Assembly: GCA_002358895.1 (NCBI GenBank)
Contig: DEPR01000048.1
Span: forward strand, 9,679-15,521
From: Ruminococcus sp. UBA3387
GTDB taxonomy: Bacteria; Bacillota; Clostridia; Oscillospirales; Ruminococcaceae
DNA: 5,843 bases
Direction of reading: 5' to 3'
Part shown: in pieces, positions 1-5,843 of the stretch
Layout of the letters: every line of letters starts with the position of its first letter
Numbering within the stretch: position 1 is the stretch's first letter
Notes under the pieces: generated by a model
Databases searched by the model: none
Told to the model about the DNA's origin: nothing
The model's input: the letters and a program-made list of their open reading frames with translations, nothing else
Program-made: the position numbers and the translations under genes

Positions 1-984
1 AAAGAAATGCGTGAGCTTTTAAGTGAACAGCTTGCCACAATGGAGGATATGCTGGGAGATTTGTCCTATCGTGTGGGGCAGGTCAGGGCTATTGACCCTA
101 ATTTATCTGCACAGGTCCGTGATTATTTTTACCGTCTTGGTTATCCCAACGCAAAGTCTTGTGTGTTTACTGACGAAAATCATCTGCAACGTGTGGAGGT
201 GTTTATTACGTCCAAATATGCAGGGGACACGGTAAGGCTTACAACGGCTATAGGTTCTATTGTTGACTGTGATTTTGACCTGCCTGTAATAACGGAGGTT
301 GACGGGGTTACAAAGCTGAGCTTTACAAAACAGCCTTGTTATGAGATAAGCGTCGGCAGTTTTCAGGCTTCATCTGGTGATAATGAGCTTTCGGGCGACA
401 GCTTTGACACCGTTTCGCTCAGTACGGGTGAAAGGTATATCATACTTTCTGACGGAATGGGTACGGGAAAACGGGCAAGGCTTGATTCGCTTTTTACTGT
501 AAATCTTATTTCAAGGCTTATCAAAACAGGGGCTTCCATAAGCACGGCTCACAGGCTGATAAACTCAATTCTCCGTGTGAAAGGCTGGGAGGAATCCTTT
601 GCAACGGTTGACCTGCTCAAGCTGGATTTATGGGGTGGCTCTGCAGAGTTTTTAAAGGCGGGTGCAAACAGGTCTTATCTTTATCGTGACGGTGCATTAA
701 AGGCAATCGGTGGGCAGGCTTTTCCTGCAGGTATTCTTTCAAGCTGTATTCCAGATATTTCAAATCTCAAGCTGTTTGACGGGGATATGCTTATAATGTG
801 TTCTGACGGCGTGGGTGAAAATATCATCAGGCAGGTAAGTGGGATTCTGAGTGGAAATCCCGACTGTGAGCCTAAGGAGATTGCTCAGGCTATGGGGGAA
901 TTTGCAACGGCTCAGAATGGGGGCAGAAATCCTGATGACATTACCCTTATTGTGGTCGGAATTTCTTCCAGCAACAGGTTGTGA
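1..984 (+). CDS. spoIIE: Stage II sporulation protein E, PP2C phosphatase domain (5' end outside window)
   Basis: The frame is open from base 1, so the start lies upstream and only the last 327 residues are seen; the full family is about 800 residues with an N-terminal multi-spanning membrane region, which is not here. SpoIIE is a Mn2+-dependent PP2C-type serine phosphatase at the polar septum that dephosphorylates SpoIIAA and so releases sigma-F in the forespore. Counting from base 1, the metal-binding aspartates appear in order: GDSFD (D133), LSDGMGTG (D151), CSDGVGEN (D269) and PDDITL (D312/D313). The segment between them, with INSILRVKG and EFLKAGA, also follows SpoIIE. Residues 1-120 would be the linker/regulatory part before the phosphatase fold. 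The stop is TGA at 982. Arginine codons are mostly AGG and CGT, unlike the downstream glg genes. The ATG at base 7 is internal, not a start. The identity is firm; only the missing N-terminus is unknown. Confidence 0.93.
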   Translation, partial: KEMRELLSEQLATMEDMLGDLSYRVGQVRAIDPNLSAQVRDYFYRLGYPNAKSCVFTDENHLQRVEVFITSKYAGDTVRLTTAIGSIVDCDFDLPVITEVDGVTKLSFTKQPCYEISVGSFQASSGDNELSGDSFDTVSLSTGERYIILSDGMGTGKRARLDSLFTVNLISRLIKTGASISTAHRLINSILRVKGWEESFATVDLLKLDLWGGSAEFLKAGANRSYLYRDGALKAIGGQAFPAGILSSCIPDISNLKLFDGDMLIMCSDGVGENIIRQVSGILSGNPDCEPKEIAQAMGEFATAQNGGRNPDDITLIVVGISSSNRL

Positions 985-1002
985 TTGGATAATCATTATA
1001 GG

Positions 1003-1014
1003 TTTTGTACAAAA
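1003..1014. repeat. 12-bp perfect palindrome TTTTGTACAAAA
   Basis: TTTTGTACAAAA is fully self-complementary with no spacer. It lies 19 bp after the spoIIE stop and about 55 bp upstream of the candidate -35. It could be a regulator half-site pair or a chance A/T palindrome; it has no loop and no stem strength to act as a terminator. Its right half overlaps one copy of the TACAAAAT repeat. Confidence 0.45.
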
Positions 1015-1068
1015 TAAACAAAACTCGGCATAAAAAACTGTGATATGCTAAAAAAATTACTAAACCAC

Positions 1069-1102
1069 TTGAAAAAATATACAAAATGGTATAAAATATA
1101 AT
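1069..1102 (+). promoter_or_regulatory. Candidate sigma-A-type promoter for the glg operon
   Basis: TTGAAA at 1069-1074 is a good -35 match. It is followed after 15 bp by an extended -10, TG at 1087-1088 then TATAAA at 1090-1095. A perfect TATAAT lies at 1097-1102, but 22 bp from that -35. The 15-bp spacing is short, which the extended -10 could offset; alternatively TATAAT works with a weak -35. Transcription would start around 1102-1110, giving a 5' leader of roughly 55-65 nt before glgB. Such AT-rich DNA yields chance matches, so the exact elements are uncertain. Confidence 0.5.
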
Positions 1103-1114
1103 TGTGAGATTATA

Positions 1115-1126
1115 TGTATTTATACA
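1115..1126. repeat. Inverted repeat TGTAT-TT-ATACA, possible operator
   Basis: Five-base perfect arms flank a 2-bp spacer. The element lies just downstream of the predicted transcription start and upstream of the glgB ribosome binding site, where a repressor operator would sit. The arms are short and the DNA is AT-rich, so a chance origin is quite possible. No specific regulator is recognised. Confidence 0.35.
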
Positions 1127-1150
1127 AAATATACAGAATGTTGATTATAG

Positions 1151-1156
1151 AGGAGG
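1151..1156 (+). promoter_or_regulatory. Ribosome binding site of glgB
   Basis: AGGAGG is a full match to the anti-Shine-Dalgarno sequence, 9 nt before the ATG at 1166. It decides that start over the in-frame ATG ten codons later (codon 10). Confidence 0.9.
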
Positions 1157-1165
1157 TTTATTGAT

Positions 1166-3154
1166 ATGGTTAATATTCCTGAGGAGTATGCAATGCCGTT
1201 GCATTTTTTTCATCAGGGTACAAACCTTATGGCATATGATTTTTTTGGTTGCCACGAAGGAACTAAAGACGGACAGAAGGGCCACTTCTTCAGAGTGTGG
1301 GCCAAGAACGCAAAGTCCGTTTCTGTAGTTGGCGATTTCAATGGCTGGAGCGTTGACGCAAACCCTATGGAGCCTATTGCTGACACAGAGGTCTGGGAGG
1401 CTTTTATTCCAGGGCTTAAAACCTATGACACATATAAATATGCTGTGAACGGCTGTGATGGGAAGCTTCATATGAAGGCTGACCCTTACGGCACACATAT
1501 GGAACGTTCACCTGCTACAGGCTCTAAGGTTTTTTCCATAGATAAATTCAAATGGACTGATGCCAAGTGGCGTAGAGAAAAGAAAAAGAAGAATATTTAT
1601 GACAGCCCTATGAACATCTATGAGGTACATATCAACTCGTGGAAGAAAATCGGTGAGGGCGAATATTTCAGCTATGAGCAGTTCGCTGAGGACATTATTC
1701 CATATCTTCAGCAGATGGGCTACACTCACATTGAGTTTATGCCTCTGGCTGAATATCCTTTTGAGGGCTCCTGGGGTTATCAGGAAATAGGTTACTATGC
1801 ACCGACTTCTCGTTTCGGTACACCTGAAAATTTTATGAAAATGGTTGATATGTTCCACAATGCAGGAATTGCTGTTATTCTTGACTGGGTACCAGCTCAT
1901 TTCCCAAGAGATGAGGCGGGGCTGTTTGAGTTTGACGGTGGCCCGAGCTATGAATATGCTGACCCGAAAAAGGGTGAACACGCAGCCTGGGGCACAAGGG
2001 TTTTCGACTATGCAAGACCTGAGGTAAAATCTTTCCTTATGTCAAACGCATTATATTGGATAGAAAAATATCACATTGACGGACTGAGAGTAGATGCTGT
2101 TGCATCAATGCTTTATCTTGATTATGACAGACGTGATGGTGAATGGACGCCTAATGTTTTCGGTGGACACGAAAATTTAGAGGCTATTGATTTCTTCAGA
2201 GAATTGAACGCTGCTGTTTTTGAGAGAAACCCTAACACACTTATGATTGCTGAGGAGTCAACTGCCTGGCCAATGGTTACAAAGCCTGCATCAGACGGTG
2301 GACTCGGCTTCAACTTCAAGTGGAATATGGGCTGGATGAACGATATGCTCAGATATATGTCTTTGGACCCTATTCACAGGGCTTTCCATCACGATATGCT
2401 TACATTCTCGTTCTTCTATGCGTTCTCGGAAAACTTTGTGCTTCCTATTTCTCACGACGAAGTCGTTCACGGGAAGGCTTCACTTGTAAACAAGATGTTC
2501 GGTGGGGACACTGACCAGAAGTTTGCACAGGCTAAGCTGTTTCTGGCATATATGATGGCTCACCCGGGTAAGAAGCTGTTATTTATGGGCTCGGAATTTG
2601 CTCAGTTCAGAGAGTGGGATTATGAAAATCCACTTGAGTGGTTTATGGTTGAGGAATATGAAAACCACAGGAATTATCAGAAGTTTGTTGCAAATCTGAA
2701 CAAGTTTTATCTTGACCATTCGGCTCTTTGGGAAAATGATTTCTCCTGGGAAGGCTTCAACTGGATTTCAAATGATGACTACAGACAGAGCATCATAGTA
2801 TTCAGGCGAATTGACCGAAAGGGTAATGAGGTTATTGCAGTCTGCAACTTTGTTCCCGTTGGACGCAGTTCTTACTGCTTTGGTGTACCTTACAAGGGAA
2901 GTTATAAAGAAGTGTTCAACTCAACTTCTGAGGACGGTTCACCTGTTACAAACGGTACTGTAAGGTCGAAGGCTGTACCAATGCACGGATTTGACAACTC
3001 AATCTGCATTGATATTCCTCCGTTCTCGGTAATGTATTTTACAGTGAAAAAGGCAGAAGAAAAGAAAACTGCCACAAAGAAAAAGACAGGAGCTAAAAAG
3101 ACGGCTTCTGCTAAAACAAGTAAATCAACAGCCAGGAAAAAGGCTGAAAAATAA
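1166..3154 (+). CDS. glgB: 1,4-alpha-glucan (glycogen) branching enzyme
   Basis: This 662-residue cytoplasmic enzyme cuts alpha-1,4 glucan chains and re-attaches the piece by an alpha-1,6 bond. A CBM48 domain spans about 30-115 (FRVWA near 42, GDFNGW at 56-61). The GH13 barrel runs from about 150 (YEVHINSW) to about 510, and a C-terminal beta-sandwich ends near 626 ([10 protein letters not shown]). GH13 motifs are intact: DWVPAH at 240-245, GLRVDA with nucleophile D310, AEEST with acid/base E363 and SHDE with D431. The spacings 310-363-431 equal those of E. coli D405-E458-D526. There is no second N-terminal domain as in the longer E. coli protein. The core to residue 627 is about the length of B. 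subtilis GlgB; the last 35 residues are an extra Lys/Ala/Thr-rich tail. The gene is first in the glg cluster, 19 bp before glgC. Minus-strand ORFs inside it are shadows. Confidence 0.97.
   Translation: MVNIPEEYAMPLHFFHQGTNLMAYDFFGCHEGTKDGQKGHFFRVWAKNAKSVSVVGDFNGWSVDANPMEPIADTEVWEAFIPGLKTYDTYKYAVNGCDGKLHMKADPYGTHMERSPATGSKVFSIDKFKWTDAKWRREKKKKNIYDSPMNIYEVHINSWKKIGEGEYFSYEQFAEDIIPYLQQMGYTHIEFMPLAEYPFEGSWGYQEIGYYAPTSRFGTPENFMKMVDMFHNAGIAVILDWVPAHFPRDEAGLFEFDGGPSYEYADPKKGEHAAWGTRVFDYARPEVKSFLMSNALYWIEKYHIDGLRVDAVASMLYLDYDRRDGEWTPNVFGGHENLEAIDFFRELNAAVFERNPNTLMIAEESTAWPMVTKPASDGGLGFNFKWNMGWMNDMLRYMSLDPIHRAFHHDMLTFSFFYAFSENFVLPISHDEVVHGKASLVNKMFGGDTDQKFAQAKLFLAYMMAHPGKKLLFMGSEFAQFREWDYENPLEWFMVEEYENHRNYQKFVANLNKFYLDHSALWENDFSWEGFNWISNDDYRQSIIVFRRIDRKGNEVIAVCNFVPVGRSSYCFGVPYKGSYKEVFNSTSEDGSPVTNGTVRSKAVPMHGFDNSICIDIPPFSVMYFTVKKAEEKKTATKKKTGAKKTASAKTSKSTARKKAEK
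3047..3151 (+). other. Low-complexity Lys/Ala/Thr-rich C-terminal tail of GlgB
   Basis: Residues 628-662 contain 14 Lys, 1 Arg, 7 Ala, 6 Thr, 3 Ser, 3 Glu and 1 Gly, and no hydrophobic or aromatic residue except Ala. The composition resembles histone-H1-like or AlgP-like basic tails and is expected to be disordered. It begins directly after the last beta-strand of the branching enzyme fold. The reading frame stays open and the stop is followed at a normal distance by glgC, so a frameshift artefact is unlikely. Its function is unknown. Confidence 0.85.
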
Positions 3155-3160
3155 TATATT

Positions 3161-3170
3161 GGTGGGTGAT
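3161..3170 (+). promoter_or_regulatory. Ribosome binding site of glgC (decides the ATG start)
   Basis: GGTGGGTGAT ends in GGTGAT, which pairs with the 3' end of 16S rRNA, and lies 3 nt before ATG 3174. It is less perfect than the sites of glgB and glgD. An in-frame TTG at 3159 would place this element inside the coding sequence, so ATG 3174 is preferred. Confidence 0.7.
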
Positions 3171-3173
3171 TTT

Positions 3174-4376
3174 ATGTTCTACAAAAAAGAATGTGTAGCT
3201 ATGCTTCTGGCAGGTGGACAGGGTTCAAGACTTTATGCTCTCACTCAGGACGTAGCTAAACCTGCGGTACCTTTCGGTGCAAAGTATCGCATTATTGATT
3301 TTCCTTTGTCAAACTGCATAAACTCAGGTATTGACACTGTTGGTGTGCTTACTCAGTATCAGCCTCTGGTACTGAATGAATATATCGGAAACGGTCAGCC
3401 TTGGGACCTGGACAGAATTCACGGTGGCGTTCACGTTCTGCCACCATATCAGAAGGCTTCGGGTGCTGACTGGTATTCGGGTACTGCTAATGCAATTTAT
3501 CAGAACATTCCGTTTATTGAAAGATATGACCCTGAATATGTAGTTGTACTTTCAGGCGACCATATTTACAAGATGGACTACAACAAGATGCTTACCTTCC
3601 ACAAGCAGAAGGAAGCTGCTGCAACTATTGCTGTTCTTGATGTTCCTAAGGAGGAAGCTTCTCGTTTCGGTATTATGATTACTGACGATGAGGATAACAT
3701 CATTGACTTTGAAGAAAAGCCTGCAAATCCTCGTTCAACTTTAGCTTCTATGGGTATTTATATCTTTACCTGGGCTAAGCTCAAGGCTTATCTTATTGCA
3801 AATGAAAACGACCCGAATGCTTCAAAGGACTTCGGTAAGAACATTATTCCTGATATGAGGGAAGCAGGCGAAAAGCTGGTAGCTTATCGTTTTGACGGTT
3901 ACTGGAAGGACGTAGGTACTATTGACTCTCTCTGGGAGGCTAATATGGACCTTATCAATCCTAACATTCCTATTGACCTTTATGACCCTGCCTGGAAGAT
4001 TTATTCCCGCAATCCGATTATGCCTCCTCAGAGCATTGGTGAAAAGGCTGTTATTCAGAACTCTATGGTTACTGAGGGCTGTTACATTGACGGCTCGGTT
4101 GAGTTCTCAATGATTTCTGACGGCGTAACGGTTGAAGAAGGTGCGGTTATTTACGACTCAATCCTTATGCCGGGCTGTGTAGTTAAAAAGGGCGCTAAGG
4201 TTGAATATGCTATCGTAGGTGAAAACTCCGTTATCGGAGAAAATGCTCAGATAGGTGCTCGTCCTGAAACAATAGATGACAAGGATTCCTGGGGTGTTGC
4301 TGTAGTTGGTCATAACATCAACGTATCAGACGGTGCTGTTGTTGAGCCAAAGGCTATCATCTCGGAAGATATTTAA
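3174..4376 (+). CDS. glgC: Glucose-1-phosphate adenylyltransferase (ADP-glucose pyrophosphorylase), catalytic subunit
   Basis: This 400-residue enzyme makes ADP-glucose and pyrophosphate from ATP and glucose-1-phosphate, the committed and usually allosteric step of glycogen synthesis. The nucleotidyltransferase domain spans about 1-260: [10 protein letters not shown] at 11-20 (nucleotide loop), KPAVPFG at 29-35, SGDHIYKMD with catalytic D129, FEEKP with K182 (glucose-1-phosphate lysine) and DGYWKDVGT at 241-249. The D129-K182 spacing of 53 equals E. coli D142-K195. A left-handed beta-helix of hexapeptide repeats follows from about 288 to 373 and should serve oligomerisation and regulation. 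All expected catalytic residues are present, so this is the active partner of GlgD. ATG 3174 was chosen because the ribosome binding site sits just before it and [14 protein letters not shown] is a normal family N-terminus. The start is 19 bp after glgB and the stop 17 bp before glgD, so the genes should be co-transcribed. Effectors cannot be read from the sequence. Confidence 0.97.
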   Translation: MFYKKECVAMLLAGGQGSRLYALTQDVAKPAVPFGAKYRIIDFPLSNCINSGIDTVGVLTQYQPLVLNEYIGNGQPWDLDRIHGGVHVLPPYQKASGADWYSGTANAIYQNIPFIERYDPEYVVVLSGDHIYKMDYNKMLTFHKQKEAAATIAVLDVPKEEASRFGIMITDDEDNIIDFEEKPANPRSTLASMGIYIFTWAKLKAYLIANENDPNASKDFGKNIIPDMREAGEKLVAYRFDGYWKDVGTIDSLWEANMDLINPNIPIDLYDPAWKIYSRNPIMPPQSIGEKAVIQNSMVTEGCYIDGSVEFSMISDGVTVEEGAVIYDSILMPGCVVKKGAKVEYAIVGENSVIGENAQIGARPETIDDKDSWGVAVVGHNINVSDGAVVEPKAIISEDI

Positions 4377-4378
4377 GG

Positions 4379-4385
4379 AAGGAGG
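4379..4385 (+). promoter_or_regulatory. Ribosome binding site of glgD
   Basis: AAGGAGG is a perfect Shine-Dalgarno sequence starting 2 nt after the glgC stop and 8 nt before ATG 4394. It favours that start over the in-frame ATG at 4406 (codon 5). Confidence 0.9.
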
Positions 4386-4393
4386 AGTTTTAA

Positions 4394-5521
4394 ATGGGCG
4401 TAAATATGGCAAATGTAATGGGACTTATTTTTGCAAATATGCACGATGGTACCATTGGTGATTTAACCGAAAGAAGAACTATGGGCTCTGTACTTTTCGG
4501 AGGCAGATACCGTTTGATAGATTTCCCTATTTCCAATATGGTGAACAGTGGAATTTCAGAGGTAGGCGTTATTACCAAATCCAATTATCAGTCGCTTCTT
4601 GACCATCTCGGCTCTGCAAGAGAATGGGACCTGGCAAGAAAGAAGGGTGGACTTTATATTATTCCTCCTTTCGGCAACGTTGACAGCAAGCTGTATCGTG
4701 GAAGAATCGAAGCTCTTTATGGTGCAATGGGCTTTATCAAGAAGTCTTTGGCTGAATATGTTGTTATTGCTGACTGTGATATTGTTACAAATATGGATTT
4801 CAAGCCTATTGTAAGAGAACACGCAGCAAGCGGTGCAGATATTACAGTGGTAAGCCACACAGGTGAATACTACTCCGAGGACATCAAGAAGTCCACAGTA
4901 CTCAATGTTGGTGATGACGGATATGTCAAATCCGTACTTATCAATCCTGACCTGAGTGGTACTTGCACGACAAGCCTTAATATTTTCGTTATGGGCAAGG
5001 ATTTCCTCGTAGATATGATTCAGGACTCTATTGCAAGAGGTAATGTAAGCTTTGAGAAGGATATTCTTCAGGCAAAATGCAGTGAACTGAAAATCAAGAC
5101 TTATGAATACTCAAAATATTTCAGCAAGATTACTAATATGCAGAGCTATTTCAGAGCTAATATGGAGCTTCTCAACGCTGAAAACGCAAAGAAGCTGTTT
5201 GCTCCTAAAAAACCTATTTACACAAAGGTAAGCGACAATGCTCCTGCTAAGTATGACCTTGACTGCAAGGTGAAAAATGCTCTTATTGCTGACGGTTGTA
5301 TCATTGAAGGTGAAGTTGAAAACTCAATTCTCTTCAGAGGTGTAAAAGTCGGCAAGGGTGCAAAGGTCAAGAACTGTATTCTTATGCAGGGTACACAGGT
5401 TGGCGACAACGCTGAAGTAAACTATCTGATTACAGACAAGAACGTTAAGATTTCAGATAATCATATCCTCACAGGTGCCAAGACATATCCTATGTATGTA
5501 GGAAAAGGCGCTTCTGTATAA
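4394..5521 (+). CDS. glgD: GlgD, degenerate ADP-glucose pyrophosphorylase paralogue (probable regulatory subunit)
   Basis: This 375-residue protein has the GlgC architecture (nucleotidyltransferase domain about 1-260, beta-helix about 288-375) but a damaged active site. Against GlgC, the GGQGSRL loop is NMHDGTI (15-21), the lysine of KPAVPF is Met (M30), FEEKP has become LINPD (about 182-186) with no lysine, and YWKDVGT has become YFSKITN (242-248). The Asp of GDH is kept as D129 in ADCDIVTNMD. Fold landmarks such as YRLIDFPISNMVNSGI and EWDLARKKGGL are clear. In Firmicutes, GlgD is known as a partner that raises or modifies GlgC activity in a GlgC/GlgD heteromer and has little or no activity alone; the losses here fit that. 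It likely arose by duplication of glgC and lies 17 bp behind it in the same operon. Arginine codons are almost all AGA (10 AGA, 2 CGT), unlike spoIIE. Confidence 0.95.
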   Translation: MGVNMANVMGLIFANMHDGTIGDLTERRTMGSVLFGGRYRLIDFPISNMVNSGISEVGVITKSNYQSLLDHLGSAREWDLARKKGGLYIIPPFGNVDSKLYRGRIEALYGAMGFIKKSLAEYVVIADCDIVTNMDFKPIVREHAASGADITVVSHTGEYYSEDIKKSTVLNVGDDGYVKSVLINPDLSGTCTTSLNIFVMGKDFLVDMIQDSIARGNVSFEKDILQAKCSELKIKTYEYSKYFSKITNMQSYFRANMELLNAENAKKLFAPKKPIYTKVSDNAPAKYDLDCKVKNALIADGCIIEGEVENSILFRGVKVGKGAKVKNCILMQGTQVGDNAEVNYLITDKNVKISDNHILTGAKTYPMYVGKGASV

Positions 5522-5532
5522 CTAAAATAAAA

Positions 5533-5554
5533 GGGGACCCGTTTTCGGGTTCCC
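5533..5554 (+). terminator. GC-rich hairpin between glgD and glgA (attenuator, processing site or weak terminator)
   Basis: The stem GGGGACCCG (5533-5541) pairs with CGGGTTCCC (5546-5554) over 9 bp, with one G-U wobble, around a TTTT loop. It starts 11 bp after the glgD stop. What follows is GATCTTATAAC, not a run of U, so full termination in the glg direction is doubtful. Read on the minus strand, the same hairpin is followed by TTTTATTTTAG and would be the better terminator, though no minus-strand gene is visible here. Since glgA follows at once, partial termination or mRNA stabilisation of glgBCD is the likeliest role. Confidence 0.65.
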
Positions 5555-5573
5555 GATCTTATAACAAACATAG

Positions 5574-5581
5574 AAAGAGGG
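5574..5581 (+). promoter_or_regulatory. Ribosome binding site of glgA (decides a TTG start)
   Basis: AAAGAGGG ends 7 nt before TTG 5589. No in-frame ATG or GTG nearby precedes the conserved N-terminal strand NILYTASEALP, so TTG must be the start. Confidence 0.75.
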
Positions 5582-5588
5582 TAATTTT

Positions 5589-5843
5589 TTGAATATTCTA
5601 TACACAGCAAGTGAGGCTTTGCCTTTTATAGCTTCAGGTGGTCTTGCAGACGTTGCAGGCTCGCTTCCGTCGGCAATAAACGCTGAGGGACACGACTGCA
5701 GAGTTGTTATTCCACTTTACAGCTCAATCAAGCAGGAGCTGAAAGACCAGCTCACATATGTTACAAACTTTACTGTTCCTGTTGCCTGGAGAAATCAGTA
5801 CTGCGGTGTATTCACAGGTGTGGCAAATGGTGTTACATACTAT
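5589..5843 (+). CDS. glgA: Glycogen synthase, ADP-glucose type (3' end outside window)
   Basis: Only the first 85 codons are present, starting at TTG and running open to the window edge; the family is about 480 residues. The enzyme is a GT5 glucosyltransferase that moves glucose from ADP-glucose to the non-reducing end of alpha-1,4 glucan. The visible part is the first Rossmann strand and loop (NILYTASEALPF, then SGGLADVAGSLP at 16-27) followed by HDCRVVIPLY, a clear GT5 N-terminus. The family motif KxGGL reads ASGGL here, so the position of E. coli Lys15 is Ala15. The gene lies 67 bp after glgD, across a hairpin, and uses a TTG start, both of which could lower its expression relative to glgBCD. 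It is the fourth gene of the glg cluster, as in B. subtilis. Confidence 0.93.
   Translation, partial: MNILYTASEALPFIASGGLADVAGSLPSAINAEGHDCRVVIPLYSSIKQELKDQLTYVTNFTVPVAWRNQYCGVFTGVANGVTYY

Larger units (their letters stand above)
985..1165 (+). other. AT-rich intergenic region between spoIIE and glgB
   Basis: This 181-bp stretch has no credible gene and no GC-rich hairpin with a U-tract, so I see no intrinsic terminator for spoIIE; read-through into the glg genes is possible. It is strongly A/T-biased. The octamer TACAAAAT occurs exactly at 1008-1015, 1080-1087 and 1123-1130, with a one-mismatch copy (TACAGAAT) at 1132-1139. It also holds a likely promoter near 1069-1102, two short inverted repeats and the glgB ribosome binding site, listed separately. 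Confidence 0.8.

Noticed and set aside
1110..1139. Possible sigma-E-like promoter (ATACAGAAT as a -10 resembling CATACA-T) before glgB
   Set aside because: The match is partial, there is no clear -35 at the right distance, and the DNA is so AT-rich that such matches are expected; the link with B. subtilis sigma-E control alone does not support it.
1104..1328. Plus-strand 74-codon frame starting in the glgB leader
   Set aside because: It overlaps the start of glgB in another frame, lacks a good ribosome binding site and reads as low-quality sequence translated from AT-rich leader DNA.
1145..1981. Two long minus-strand open frames (117 and 157 codons) opposite glgB
   Set aside because: They lie wholly or mostly antisense to the well-conserved CBM48 and GH13 regions, show no recognisable protein family, and I noted no convincing ribosome binding site; they follow from the codon bias of glgB.
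3047..3154. Frameshift or lost stop codon as the origin of the GlgB tail
   Set aside because: The tail is in frame, has a consistent basic composition rather than random sequence, and the next gene begins at the same short spacing as the other operon junctions.
3159..3173. Upstream TTG start for glgC giving a 405-residue protein
   Set aside because: This would put the Shine-Dalgarno sequence inside the coding region; ATG 3174 has a site directly before it and gives the normal family N-terminus.
4556..4858. Minus-strand 100-codon frame opposite glgD
   Set aside because: It is fully antisense to conserved GlgD sequence, is cysteine-rich in a way typical of reversed codons, and has no support as a gene.
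5560..5565. TATAAC as a -10 for a separate glgA promoter
   Set aside because: No -35-like hexamer lies 16-18 bp upstream; that position is within the hairpin stem and loop.

Overview
The window is a stretch of chromosome from a sporulating, low-to-moderate GC member of the Firmicutes, most likely class Clostridia. The evidence is the spoIIE gene, strong AGGAGG-type ribosome binding sites, two TTG-type start situations and the separate GlgC plus GlgD pair typical of this phylum. The GlgA N-terminus (SEALPFIASGGLADVAGSLP) reminds me of gut Oscillospirales/Ruminococcaceae-type proteins, but that finer placement is inference from memory, not a search.

Layout, all on the + strand: 1-984 is the C-terminal part of spoIIE, the sporulation PP2C phosphatase, whose start lies outside the window. 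Bases 985-1165 are an AT-rich intergenic region with a probable promoter, short repeats and two small inverted repeats ahead of the next gene. A glycogen biosynthesis operon follows: glgB (branching enzyme, 1166-3154), glgC (ADP-glucose pyrophosphorylase, 3174-4376), glgD (catalytically degenerate GlgC paralogue, 4394-5521), a 67-bp gap holding a GC-rich hairpin, and the first 85 codons of glgA (glycogen synthase, 5589 to the window end). The order glgB-C-D-A matches the Bacillus subtilis glgBCDAP operon, so a phosphorylase gene downstream is plausible but not visible.

Together, GlgC (probably as a GlgC/GlgD heteromer) makes ADP-glucose from ATP and glucose-1-phosphate, GlgA adds the glucosyl unit to alpha-1,4 chains, and GlgB introduces alpha-1,6 branches. 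The neighbouring spoIIE is of interest because glycogen (granulose) accumulation is linked to sporulation in clostridia and the B. subtilis glg operon is under a sporulation sigma factor. Nothing here proves co-regulation.

This is mostly a well-understood region. The points most worth a second look are a 35-residue Lys/Ala/Thr-rich tail on GlgB, loss of the usual lysine in the KxGGL motif of GlgA, the residue-by-residue pattern of active-site loss in GlgD, and the glgD-glgA hairpin without a good U-tract. I see no mobile element, CRISPR array, RNA gene or unknown protein family.
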